This document shows, one piece after another, positions 26,901 through 40,160 of a DNA stretch of 64,000 nt. Below the pieces are notes generated by a model. It was not told the DNA's origin. It worked only from the letters and a program-made list of their open reading frames with translations, and did not search any database. Each line of letters starts with the position of its first letter. Within the stretch, counting starts at the first letter, position 1. A program made the position numbers and the translations under genes. The DNA comes from Meloidogyne chitwoodi (taxonomy: Eukaryota > Nematoda > Chromadorea > Rhabditida > Meloidogynidae): NCBI GenBank assembly GCA_015183035.1, contig JACZZP010000012.1, positions 1,364,001 through 1,428,000 of the forward strand. The letters are read 5' to 3'.

Positions 26901-29214
26901 TTACTGAAGTATCTTGTGCCTTAAAATAATTATTAAATTAGATAAAGATATAATGAAAAAATTATATAACCTCTGATTTTTCCTTCCTAGAGGAGTTAAT
27001 AGGAAGTACACCAGCAGAAAGTTCAGTAGAATTTCGATTTCTATTTTTTGGAGCAAATGGTTTAGGATGTGGGGTATCATAACGCTCAAATTTTCCAATT
27101 GGAATTTTATCTTCTTCAGATTCCGCAGTTCGATCACCAACAAAACATACACGAGCACCTCCAACACATGAAGAGGATTTGTTCTGAGAAGATTGTTTTT
27201 GTGGTTGTTCTTGTTGGGGAAGTAAATAACAAGTAAGAACCTGCAAAATTATTTATTTAAAACAACAATAGGTAAAATAAATAATTTAACAAACTTTCAT
27301 ATTCATAATTGGCTCATTTATAGAACTTAATTTAGGCAAAGATGGTTGGTTGAATGAAAGCCACAATGCGGAAAGTTTTTTGGATTTATAAAGGACCCTT
27401 AAATATTTATTCAAAAAATTGCTAAATTAAAAAATATACGTTAATGTATAAGGCAAATATCTCAAATTATTGTCAATCAAATCAAGAACTTGTAGACGCT
27501 TAAATTACAAAAAATAGTATATAAATTTTAAAATACTTCTAATTTCCCAATTTCCATAGGCAATTCACTTAATTGATTATGACGAAGTGAAAGTATTGTT
27601 AAAGATAAGCAACCACCAATTGTAGAAGGAATAGAATGTAAATTGTTTACATTTACATCCAAAAAACGGAGCTTTAAAATTTAATAATTTTATTAACTTA
27701 AAAATGTTACTTTTGTAAGATTTCCAATGCTTGATGGCAAATTCTAAAAATAAAAAATAAAATAAAAAAATAAAAGAAAACTTTGAGACGATTTTCACAA
27801 AGAATTAAATCGGTTAAATGTACACAAGAACAAATGGAAGGAGTTAATTCGGTCAAACAATTTTTTGCGCATTTAAGTAATTCGAGATTCTTTAATTGGC
27901 CTAATATATAAAGAAAAATTAGATTTAAAAATTTATTAAAATTGAAATTAAGAAAACATTTTAAAATAAATACCAATAGAGCTGGGTAATTTCCTAATTT
28001 GATTTTCACATATTGTCAATTCTATCAAATTTTCTAAATCGCCAATATTTTCAGGTAACTCAGTTAATTGATTGCCACTCATATCAAGTGATCGAAGTGC
28101 CACACAGCTTAAAAGGCTTTCGGGTAAATTATTGACCATATTGCAATGAAGATCAAGCATTTCCAGACTAACCATTCCTCCCAGTTCAGAGGGAAGATCA
28201 GCCAGATAATTATCACAAAGATCAAGAACTTTCAAAAGACGAAGGTGAACAATCGAGGAAGGCAAGTCACGCAATTCACATTGAGCAATATCCAAAAACT
28301 GGAAAATTAGAAAAGAATAAAAAAATCTGAATACCTATTTTGAGTCACTTTATTTTAAAGAAAAATAAACCTGCAAATTAACAAGACGATCTATATCAGC
28401 TGGCAAATGTGTAATTGAATTGTTTGATAAATTAAGGCTCGCCAAATTTGTCAAATCCACAAATGATTTGGGAAAGCTTAAAAATATTTATATTTGATTT
28501 AGAAGGACAAAACCGATGGAAAAAAATCGGCGCGTAATTTTTTATTGGTATGCTCAATAACAAAAATATTGGGTCAGTTAAAGCAAAAAATTATTCTAAA
28601 TACTTTCTAAAAAAATAACCCAAATACCTAAGAATATTTAGGCGACAAAGCATTGTTTAAAAATAACTAAAACAAACCCAGTTAAAATGTTTGTGCTTAT
28701 ATCTAAACAAACAAGATTTTGACAATAACCAATCTCCTCTGGAATTTCAACAATTTCTAAAAAAAATTAAATTATTAAAAATATTAAAAAAAAAGTGATT
28801 ATTCCCGTTATTTATCCTATACTCAAAAAGAGGCCATTAGATTTGTCTATAAGTTGGATTACACTACATAACAAAAAGAATTACCATTTTTACTTAAATT
28901 TAGTTCCTCCAAAGAAAATAACATCCCAATTTCTGTAGGAATTATTTTAATTTTATTCTCGCTCACATCAAGTTTGCGTAATTTTGTACATCGAAATAAA
29001 TCCTGAATTTTTTAAATGTTTGTAATAATTTAAGTTTTCTCACCGGAGGAAGCTCTTCAATTGAGTTAACATTAAGCAATAATTCTTCAATATGTTTACG
29101 GCTCTTTATGATTTCTTTTGGCACATTTTCCAATTTAAGCTGACTAAAATCAGAATGTTCAACGATTCCATTTTTACAAGCAAAAAGTGAAGATGGAATG
29201 CAGAAGAATTTCAT
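23918..29214 (-). CDS. LAP protein (LRR plus two PDZ), LET-413/Scribble-like, copy 1
   Basis: A multi-exon gene from ATG at 29214 (MKFFCIPSSLFACKNG) to stop at 23918. Exons at 29200-27400 encode leucine-rich repeats (for example LKVLDLCDNYLADLPSELGG, LRSLDMSGNQLTELPENIGD). A linker follows, then two PDZ domains: one split across 26850-26130 (FQWTIVGG, GLFISQLVPGGVAEKSG, QLLAVNGDD) and one at 26070-25740 (FTVSGNGGWP, LLPGDRIISIDGTNL). The tail contains KKPLVSPQEMERLRE and a charged end REWRQARLQSMDVESRR. LAP proteins sit at the basolateral cortex and set epithelial polarity. It lies head-to-tail with the gene at 30570-36541, whose order and tail it shares. Both PDZ carboxylate loops (FQWTI, PFTVS) depart from the usual GLGF/GLSI form. 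Its N-terminus also lacks the RRQCNLQQIP block of copy 2. Exon joins in the linker are approximate. Confidence 0.85.
26459..26609. repeat. foldback MITE in an intron, TA target duplication
   Basis: Inverted repeats CGGAGATTTTTGAACTAACT (from 26461) and their mirror ending at 26607 enclose about 147 bp and are flanked on both sides by TA. The repeats continue inward over AAATTTATTTAA. TA-flanked, hairpin-forming and non-coding, it fits a Tc1/mariner-derived MITE. It sits in the intron that splits the first PDZ domain of LAP copy 1. Confidence 0.7.
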
Positions 29215-30569
29215 TAAAAATTGCACTTTTCAATGTCAAGTGATATAAAAATAAATAATGAATAAATAGTATAAATATCGTGTGATAAATGTCGGCAGTG
29301 TATTGACCTACATGATGAAAAAATTGATTATAAATGGGAAAGAATCAATAAAAATTGAACATCAATTCAAAGAACGTTAAGGAGATTTATTTGTTTCTGA
29401 CAATATGTATATTTATTGTTTTGGCATTTATTTTTCTTGGCATTCAGTCAAAAATAAAAATAAGAATTAAAATTATGTACAGTAAATTGCGCAGCAAAAT
29501 AATGCGCGAGATACTCATTTTTATGAAAACTAATAGTAAAAATTGACCACAGTCGTAACAATCAATGTCACCAAAAGCTGGAAAAAAAGCAATGGCTAAC
29601 TACGCGCAGTATGTTCCATTCAGGGTTGCTAGGTACTTAAACAAAAGGTGTATGAGGAGAGGCACGCATGAGTAGTTCCGATTAATTTTATGGAATGGGA
29701 AAAATGTCCATTTAAAGGTACAAAAACATCAAAAAACACCGAATCGTACACCTTCCCGATAAAAATGTTAGAGAGTAAAGAATGTCGCATCTGATGGGTA
29801 AACAAACACACTTAACCAATCTCGACAAAAATCAATGACGGGAATTCTCAGCTACGAATAATGTAGAAATAGATTACACCAAACCCCCGACAGACAAGTG
29901 TAGAAAAATGACCTTCTTTTCTAGGCCTAGGTGAGTCATCGTTCTGGCAGACAGCAATATTTTTGTATTATTCATAATAATAGTATAGTTACTAATATTT
30001 ACTAGAAATAATGCTAATTTCTACTAAGAGACAAAGGTAAATTATACCCTATGTAAATTTCAGATAAGAAGTGCAAATAAAGTAGTATATGTAAAATAAA
30101 GATAACTAAAAATAAAGATATGTAGCTAGTATATTCAATTTTATACAATACATATTAGAAACATTAAAATTAATAGTAAAAAATAAAGAAATAAATCAGA
30201 TGCGCAAAATTTATATAAGAGAAAAAAATTATTGTCAGAGAAAGCACCAGGGCCATTTTGGGGTGTATTGAAAAAAAAGTAAACAAAAATGAAAAGTCGA
30301 TTTAAGCTACCATTCGATCAATTTTTAACAAATTCAACAACTAAATAAATATAGTTTCTTAAATTTTTCGATTGATAGCTTATTTAGGAATAATCAATGG
30401 ATAAATAATTGATAAGTATTTGGCAACAAAATAAAACAATAACATAAGCTAAAAACAAGAATGCAAAGTTCGATAAATAAGAGAAATTGCACAAAAGAAT
30501 ATTATTAAATTAAAAATATTGAAATAAAATTTTGCAAGCTTTTTTAAATTTTGCAAAATATTTTTAAAT
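29215..30569. other. spacer between tandem LAP genes
   Basis: Intergenic. Two short plus-strand open frames (about 29355-29546 and 29567-29674) were examined. The first has a hydrophobic stretch but no ATG start, the second is 35 codons, and neither matches a known family. The rest is AT-rich, with a few GC-richer bases near 29560-29940. Confidence 0.4.
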
Positions 30570-33500
30570 TTATCTGGTTGTTTCTGTCGTTGCTGCATTA
30601 GCAATTATTTTTACCAAATCTCCAGTACGTCTAGATTCAACATCCATGCTTTGAAGTCTAGCTTGTCGCCATTCTCTGCCTAAAAAGTTAATGGTTTTCT
30701 CTTTTTAAGAAAACATAAAGCTCTTAATTTAGTAAACTTACGTTTCGCAATCTCTGCTGCCTTCTGACTAAGAGAAGGGGATAGAGGAGTATTAATATTT
30801 GAATGTTCATTAATTCCATTCCCATTCACCATGAACAGTGGAGAATCAATTCTATCCTTTTCGACTCTGACTTGAGCTTTCTTTGTGCGAACTACCGAAG
30901 GTTGATCAGAGCGGCTAAACATAATAATCATCAAACTAAAAAAATTAAAGAGACGTACCCATCCAAAAGTAACGAGTCTAGCTGCTCAACTGTTGTGTCG
31001 AGATGTTCTTCTTCCTCATGTACAGAAAAATTATTTACAAAGTTGATTTTTCTATCGTTAGAGTCAACTTCCCGAAACCTCTCCATTTCTTGGGCACTAA
31101 CTAAAGGCTTTTTTGGTGGGATTGCAGGAGGTCGTGAAATTGATTTATTATTGTTGGCCGTCTGCAAATGTTCGAATAGCTTCAGTTTGGAACTGAATGA
31201 TGGGTCAGATAGATTATTATGTTCGTTGGTTGAGTCTATTCGTTTCGTTGTGTTTGTATTGATTAAAGAAGAATCAATAAATGTCTTAAATAAAAATTTG
31301 AAAGATTGTCTTATTAATAAAATTTCAAATCTAAAAATAAAAATTCAAAATAAATGAAATAATGTTTAACACCGAATTCGTTGATTGTTGAATTGAAGTA
31401 GAATTATGTCCAATATCATTTGCTGGAGATAGAATTTCTGCTGGTGAAGGTGGCAAAATTGAGAAATTTGTCGAATTAGATGTGGAAATAACTTTAGACT
31501 GACTATTTGATAACTAAAAAATTAAAAGAATTAAAAATAATTTATTTTAAATATACAATTTGTTGTTTTTGTTGCAACATACTCTCGTTATTAACATAAT
31601 TATTTTGAATAATTTTTGGTTCCTCACTCGGCGAATATTCAATTGGAGTTGAAGAATTTAACATTTCTGATGAACAATTATAATTTGAAAATGGTGCACA
31701 AATTTTATTTGATGTTAAAGAAGTAGGCGCATTTAAAGATATCGGAGAAGTTGCAACAGTAACTGAAGATATTGGTGGGAGAGAGGGAGCGCTGCCAGAT
31801 GGTAAAGATAATCCATCGCAAATAAGTAAACGAACAGGACCTGGGGAGGAGCGTCTAAAGATTTGTGCGGCTTCCTCTTTTGTGCAGCCTAGCAGTGAGT
31901 CATCATTAACCTAAAATTTAAAAGACTGTTATTTAATGATTCATACATATGAATGTACAAATTTATTGAAAAATATAAAAAAAGAAAAGAATAAAAATAT
32001 ATGAAAATTTAACCTCTAATATTCGTAGACCTATATGAAGCCCAATATTGCTGGTAGCTGCAAGTCCCATACGTTCAACACGCTCAATGAATACTCCTTC
32101 GTCTGTAGTATCCTTAGGATTTAAAGGGGCTCCACCGATACCTCCACAAATGCTTAAACCAAGAGGCTCTTTTCCTTGACGTTGAATAATCACGGAACGC
32201 AATCCTTTAGGCTGAGGTTCATGACGAACTGTTAAACGGATTGAAGACCCAGTTCGTTTAAGAATCTGATTATGAAAAGATGAAAAAAGATTAATAAATT
32301 TAGCCATAAACAAAACCTCGACAGCCTCATTATGCTTTGCACAAGAAATGTCAGAATCATTTACTTTTAAAATACGATCACCAATTCTTAAATTTCCACA
32401 ATTGGCAGCTGGTGATTTATGCGTTATTTTTGAAATAAAAACACCAGGTTTTAATGATGAACCAAAGGGATGAGAGCAATGATCAACACCCCCGACAATG
32501 GATAGTCCAATAGAATTAGTGATGCTATCTCTTACAAGGATAACCTCATCAATAGAGCCATCAATTAAAATATTAGCAGGAAGGTTATCTTTATTTATGG
32601 ATGATTGTTTAGAAATAATATTAATATATTCATTTTGTGCAACTGGAAGAGAAGAAAATGAGGTGTTGGCAGGAGTATTGGTCGTTGTTAGATGCAAAGA
32701 ATCTGATGCTGCCGGTGTTGATGAAAATGAGCTTAAAACAGAAAAATATGACTGTGGAAGATGAGGAGGTGATTGAGAAGAAACGACTTTTGAAGCTGCG
32801 GTGGTTGAAAAACTGGAATTATCATTCTTAGATAAAGATGGAACAATTATATTCTTCGAAGCTGAAGTAATTTTATTAGAAGAGAAGCTATTCTGTTGAT
32901 TCACCGATGGATCTAAATTCGAATTTTTAATTTAGTTTTTTGAATTTCGATTAAAGATAATTACCAATTCGATTTGTTCCACTTTTTCTTCTCTCTATAA
33001 AAAGTTCCAATTCGGTAACCGATTGCTGAATGCAATCAACAGCACTTTGATGTCGCTTCCCTACCATAGAAGTTCCATTTATCTCCAGAACTTTATCGCC
33101 TGGACATAATCCTGAACGATCAGCTTCTCCACCTGGTACAAGTTTTGAAATGAAAATTCCAGAATCATTTTCCTGAAAAATGTAATACAAAAAATATTAA
33201 AAAATAGATGTAACAATCAGTATGGGCTTTAATCAGTTCATTGCTAAAATCAGAGCCCAATGCTCTTAACCCATTTCATCATATTGTCACTCCAATTAAA
33301 ATATATACCACTTAACCATTTAACAACAAACAAAAAACAAGTAAACTAATATTAAATTTGAATCCTAAAATATGTAAAATGTTCATCGATTAAACATAAA
33401 TGTATAATTATATCAAGGAATATTAAATATCATTTCTCAAATTAACATGTTTAACTTACAATAAAAGGTGTTGATTCAATACCGCCAGCAATTGAAAGTC

Positions 33501-36500
33501 CCAAACCACCACCACCTCCCCCCTTTACACGCCTAACAATGATCCGTTTACGTTCGAACATAGCCACATCATTGCTACCTCCTTGCGCTGCCTAAAAATT
33601 ATTTTATATTAGAATTTAGAAAATTAAAAATCATATTTTAAATAACAAATAAAAGCAAAAACGGTCAAAAATAAATTTTTTGACAAAAATATAAGAGCAA
33701 AAAATCTAACAAAAACGAATAGAATAATTTTTAAAAAATTGATCAAAGGTAAAATGTTAATTAAATATTTAAAAAAATTATATCCCTAGAATTTATTCAA
33801 AAACAAATACTTTACAAAAGCAACATAATTTTTAATGCAAAAATGGACAAAAACGAAGAACAACGACTCTACCTGAATCATACCGTCATTTTGGTCGATG
33901 CTAGTTGTACTCTTTTGCTGATCAGAAGTTTGACTTTCAACATTTTCCTGAGTTTTTGGTAATTGTCTTCGATTTGAATGATGTGAGCTGTCACCGCCTT
34001 CAGCCACGGCTGCTGCAGCGCGTTGACTCTTATAATGCGGAGTATTTACTCTCTTAAGTCGGCACTCGTTCGAAGATGAATCTGCTTTTGCGGTACTTTT
34101 TCCGTTATCAAAAACTACTGCCTTTTGTTGTTGTTTTTGTGTTTGCTTTATTTTTTTAATAGAAACAAACTTTAAATTTTAAAGATCTAACCTGCTTTGG
34201 TGATTTCTGTAGCTCTATAATTGGCTGATGTTGTTGAGATTCATTTATTGATTGCAAACGTGACGGATATTTAAGTGCTGACCTTGGAAGAGTATTCCTC
34301 ATTTCGACAGAACAACTTGGTTCTACAGCATGCACAGAACCATGATCCTGACTAATTTTTTTAACACTACCACTAAGTACGATCGTCTTAGGATGCTAAA
34401 AATTTGAAGAAATAATAAAAATATAATTTAAAAATAACCTCCTCAACTTTAGCAGCAATATGTCCATCAACATGTTGCTTTTTGTGATGCTTCGAAGTAG
34501 AAGCAGAAGAACTCGGTTTTGGATGAGGTGTGTTTTTTCGCTCAAATTGTTGAGTTTTGTCAGAACTGATTAATCCCTCTTCCTTTTCAATGTCATCTAC
34601 CCCGAAGTGAACTTTTGGACCACCAATAAATCCAATTGATTTATTTGAACTTGGTGGTTGTGAATTATTACCACTTTCTAAATAGTTATTTGAAAATTAA
34701 TTTAAAAATATTTATTCACTCTTATCGGATTCCACTTGCGGCAACAAATAACAGGTCAATATTTTGATTCCACTTCTTGAGTCAGTTTCCTGTTGAAGAC
34801 GAACAAGTGCTTGAGATTGATTTTCAGATAACCAAAGTGCTTGTAATTCGCGGAGCACATTTATCTAAAAAACAAATTAGAAAAACTCATAAAAATATGA
34901 GCTATATGTGACATTTTTCAATTTGAGTAAGTCTATATATAAAATTATCCAGGAATGAAGCTGACCGGATCGGATATTAAAAAGGAAATCATAAAATCTG
35001 TTTTATTAATAATAAAACCAAAAGTAAGTTATATTAAAATATAAAAAATAACTGTATAGGGCAAATGAGTCAACATATTGTTACAAACATCAAATACTTT
35101 TAATTTTGCCAATTTTCCTACTTCCATTGGTAATTCTTCCAATTGGTTATTTCTGATTTGGAGTACATTTAAAGATTGACATTCGCCAATTAACGCAGGC
35201 AATTGTCTTAACTGGCAACGATCCAAATTAAGCGTTTGTAAATATTTAAGATTCCCAATAGAGCTAGGAAGTTCCTATGTAAAATATTATAAAAATTAAT
35301 ATTTGAAATTGGAAAATAAAATTTACGGTTATAGGGTTCTGTTGTAAATAAATCTCGTTTAATTTAATGCATCCTCCAATCGCTGGAGTCACGGAACCAA
35401 TCATATTATCATCCATTCTAAGAATTAATAAGCGTTTAAGCCGTCCTGAATGAGACAAAAAATTAATATTTAACAAAAAATTAAAAAAAAACCTATAGAA
35501 CTTGGCATCTCTCGAATACAATTATGTGAGGCAGTTAAATCAGCCAAATTTGAAAGATCTCCAATATCTTCAGGCAATTGAAAAATTCTGTTAGAGGTTA
35601 AATCCAATTGTTCTAGTCGGGTACATTGTAAAATAGAATCAGGCAATTTTTCTAAACTGTTTTCGTCAATATATAATTCTTGTAAAGAACGTAAACAGCC
35701 AATTTCGTCAGGCTTAATAGAAAAATGTATTTAAATAATCCACAAAAATCAAAATATTAAATTGATTTGAATCATTAACGATTATTAAATTTTTGTAAAT
35801 TTTTTAATTAAAATATTAATATAAAAACCAAATCATCAAGCTCATTTTGGCCCAAATCAAGTCTTTGTAATTGTTTTAATGCAGAAATTGATACAGGTAA
35901 GGCGCGTAAATGGTTTTCACGAACTTCCAAAGATTTCAACGCAACCAACTTTCCAATGTCTTGAGGAAGTTTTGTTAAAGAAATGTCGTTTAGAGAAAGT
36001 TGTGTAAGTGATGTGCAAAGTGTAATTGAATCGGGAAGTCGGGCAATAGGATTAGAGGAAATATCAAGGATCTGAAGATTGTGGCAAATCCTTAATTCCT
36101 CGGGGAGATCAGATATGTCTAAAATAACAAATTAATAAACGGTAATCAATAATAACAATGAAAAAAATTAAAACACAATAATTTGAAATTAAAACCTGAT
36201 AAAAAATTCAATTAAACTAACCATTTCTGCTCAAATTTAGTTCAATCAAATTTTGAAGACCAGAAACTTCGGGAGGTAAACGGTGAATATCGTTGTCACT
36301 TAGGCATAGTCGTTGAAGTTTATGAAGACGGAAAAGTGATTTTGGAAGAGAGTTTATATGATTCTTAAAAAAAGTAATTAAAAATTAATAAAGAAAAAAC
36401 CATGTCAAGGAGAAGCTCCTCAAGTGAACGAGCATAACGTTCAATATCTCCAGGAATTTGTTGAAGATTGCATTGACGTCGATCAATTAAATCAATTTGT

Positions 36501-36541
36501 CGGTTACAAGCAAAAAAAGGCATGCAAATAAATGAAGGCAT
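30570..36541 (-). CDS. Scribble-type LAP protein (LRR plus three PDZ), copy 2
   Basis: Multi-exon gene from ATG at 36541 (MPSFICMPFFACNRQIDLID) to stop at 30570. The start, with RRQCNLQQIPGDIERY and RSLEELLLDM, is the conserved LAP-family N-terminus. About fifteen leucine-rich repeats run to about 35030. Three PDZ domains follow: VRRVKGGGGGGLGLSIAGGI with GIFISKLVPGGEADRSG (33600-32960); GLSIVGGVDHCSH with NLRIGDRILKVNDSD (32570-32220); and LGLSICGGIGGAP with GVFIERVERMG (32200-31840). The loops are canonical, unlike those of copy 1. The tail has KKPLVSAQEMERFRE and REWRQARLQSMDVESRR. Scribble organises junctions and basolateral polarity; C. elegans LET-413 has one PDZ, so three is closer to the Scribble plan. 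Some linker exon borders are approximate. Confidence 0.9.
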
Positions 36542-39500
36542 TTTAAATTGCAAAATCACTTCTGTGTTCTTTTTGATAAAAACAGGAAAAATGAATGAAT
36601 CAGAGAAAACAATTCTTTTTTTACATTATCAGTAAATTGAAAATAAATATCTAATTGTTGATTAATTCTGCTTGTTTTCACTACAAAATATATCGATTAT
36701 TTCAAAGGTCTGATAATCATTTACGTTAATAAGAATGAATCTTTGATTTTAAGAAAAATCTTTAAAACTAAATTGTTTAATTACAAATTCTTTAAATTGG
36801 TAAATAACAGAGAAAAAAATTATTTTATGAAAAGACAAATTAAAATATTATATCGCTATAAAATGTTTGGATTATCTCAAAAACCATGAAAATAGATTTG
36901 CATATTAATTTTTTTATTCAAAGGATTACAATTGACAAGAAAAAAAAATATTTTAGAATATTTAAATCAATAATTAGGGATCGGATTTTTTAAAGTCATA
37001 AACATTTTGCCAAAAAATAAAACTTAACAAATAAGCAACAATTTAAAAAAGTATACTGAAGTAAAAAATTTTTTCAGCACAAACATAACGAAAAAGAAAT
37101 AAAAAAACGTAAAAGTAATGAGAAAATTGAATTTAAGTGCGTGTAAAAATGCAAAATTTCTTATCTACATTTTTTCATTTCTAAAAATAAGCATTGTTTT
37201 TCGCCATAATTAATTAAAATTGGAAAATAAAAGCTATGTCTCTAGTTACGGAAATTAAACGAAAAATACAATAAAATAAATTATTTAGATTTATAATGCT
37301 AAAGAATTGTATCTGTACAAATGGTAAAAAATGGTAAAAATTCAGTTATTTATTTAATAATTTTATAGAGTTCCGTCATAAATTCATAGTCCCGTAAATA
37401 AAAAAAGTGTAAATTGAATATAAGGCGCCTTTTACTTTAACTTTCAGAATTGAGACTATTAAATTGTTAAAAAACGCGGAAGCAATAAAAAAAATATTTT
37501 TAAATTGTTTAGTTAAATTTTGACTTTTTATTTTTATTATTATATTTTGGAAAAAAAGTGTGATGATTGTATGACGATATAAAAATAAATAAATATATTT
37601 TTATTTATTTTACAAGAGAAATTGATTTACTTGTCAAGTGGCGCAAGGATGGACTTTTCACTCACAAACATTTCATTTCCTCTCTTTTTTGCCTTTCATT
37701 CCAGAGTCCGTCTGTGTGTAGTTCCCCCTTTTTTGCTTTTATCTATTGAGGAATTTCGGCAGCATTGGCATTTTACTAGTTTTATATATTTATAAAAATA
37801 AAGAAGAAGCATGCAACATGAGAAATGGCATGTCTTGGCGCGATAACGTTTGGGGGTACTCCTAAAAAATAAAAACAGAACTATGAAATTTTGACAAAAA
37901 ATTAGATATGACTTTATAAAGTTCAGAATATTTGAAGAGAAATATTCAAAAAAGAGGAAAATAAAAAAAAGGGGAGAATATAAACACTACTATTTATTAC
38001 CAAATTTTATTTTATATAAAATAAAAATGAGAAAATAAAACCAAAAATAAAACAATAAAAATACCTAATAAAAGAAGCGCATTTAAAAAGAAAAAAAAAG
38101 AAAGAAAAATGGCCAAGCATTGCTATGATAAAAATTTGGCAATGAAAAAAAAATAAGGAAAAAAATTTTCTTTTTTCTTTTCCTTTTAGTTCATTGGTGA
38201 GAGAGAGAAGATAGTCAGTCATTTCTTTTTTTTAAAAATATATAAATATTATATCTCTTTTTTATATACATATATCTCACGTAGCTGGGCTAATATTCTA
38301 AATGGGACAAAAAAAAAGAAAATCGAAGAAGAGAATATATAATTTATTTATTTAAAAAAGACATACTAAAACAACAAAATGTCAATTTTTCGGACATTTC
38401 CTTATCTTAAAAAATAAAAGATAATTGGAGATAATTAACTGAAAAATTAAATAAAAGTTTATTATTAATTAAGAAAATATTTTCTCATAGAAAAATTAAT
38501 TAATTTATTTTTAAGGTAATAATTTATTTAAATAGTAAGCTGTCTTTTTATTAAAATGTTTTCAGCAATAAAAACTTTAAGATAAATATTTTCAATTATT
38601 AATTTAAAAATAAATTAATTTTAAATTATTTCAGAAAGTTCTTAAAAAGCTTTAAAATATTTATTAATAATTAAAAAAGAAAAAAAGATAAGTTTTTGGC
38701 AAAATTGTAAAAATAAAAGTTTTAAATTTAAAAAAATGAATATCTAAAAATAATAAATAAATATTATTTTCTTCAAGAAAAAAAGTCAAAATTATTTATT
38801 TTTAGTAAAATTTAAAATAATAATAAAATAAAAATAAAGATTTATTTAAAGAACAAAAATATTTAATAGATTTTATTTTAAAAAATATTAAAAATATTTA
38901 GATAATCATAACTTAATTTATTTTTTAAAAATATTTAGGGAATTATTAAATATAAATTAGGTATTATTTAATTAATAAATTTATATATTTTTTAATTTTA
39001 ATTGTACCAAACATTAATTCACATTTAATTTAATTTGCGCGTCTGGTCAATAAAATAATAATAATAATTATTATTTTTAAATATTTCTTTTTCTTTTAAT
39101 TAATTTATTTAAAGAGAAATTTACTTTAAAGATTATTAGAGAAAAGAAAAAGATTAAAAAATGTTTTAGAGATTTATTTAAAGCAGTTGGCCCATCAATA
39201 AAAAAAAAGAAAAAAGAGAGAAAACACTTGAAATAAAAATAAAAAAAGATTTTTTGGTAAAAAAGAAAATGTCCACCACCACATGATTAAAATAAATAAA
39301 TAAATAAATAGTTTATATAAATACATAATAAGTAATTAAATTAAAAAAATAAATAAATATTTATTTAAACTAAAAAATTAAAGATTATATTAATTAAAAT
39401 ATTTAGAAAGGTAATAAATAAAAGAATTGGGAAAATTATTATTTATTATTAAAAAAAAAAAATATAATAATTACTATAAAATTAAATAAAAATATTATAT

Positions 39501-40160
39501 TTTTATTTTAAATTTTAAGAATTTATACCAATTTATTATTTTTTACTTAAACAACAGAATATAAAAGAAAAATAAAATTAAAAAATAATTTTTAATTCTG
39601 ATTTTTATATCAAATTTCGAAAAAATGTTAAAATTAAAGAGAACTTAAATATTTAATTGTAAACAAAAAATAATCATTAAATATTTATTGATAAAAAAAT
39701 TGTTTTATTTTTAATTAAAAATAGTTTATCTTCTTTTTGATTAAATGAGAATTTAATTAATATATTAAATTTTACTATAATTAATATTTATATATTATTT
39801 TATTATTTTATGGAAAAAAAAATTAATTTAAAATAATAAAATTATTTAAAAGATTTGTTTTAAACTAAGAATTTGTTAAGAAATGAATAAATATTAATTT
39901 AATTAATTAATATTATTTAAATAAAAATAATGGTACCATCCATAATATATTTAATTAATATTTTAAAATTATACAAAAAATCAATGTTATAATAATAAGG
40001 GTAAATGTCTTCTCTTCTTTTATTTCTTCTTATCATTTTAAATTAAATGACTATTTATTTATAATTTATTTTTTTGTCAAATATATATTATTATTTTATA
40101 TTTTTAGGTTATAAATTAATTAATTAATTAAATTATATTTTTTATTTAAAAAAAAAAAGA
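36542..40160. other. AT-rich spacer
   Basis: 3.6 kb without a recognisable gene. Small open frames (37567-37749, 38007-38222) are AT-driven and lack coding character. It contains the presumed divergent promoters of LAP copy 2 (-) and the Rab gene (+). Confidence 0.4.

Noticed and set aside
29355..29546. Small hydrophobic open frame between the LAP genes
   Set aside because: No ATG at its start, 63 codons, no conserved motif. Insufficient for a gene call.
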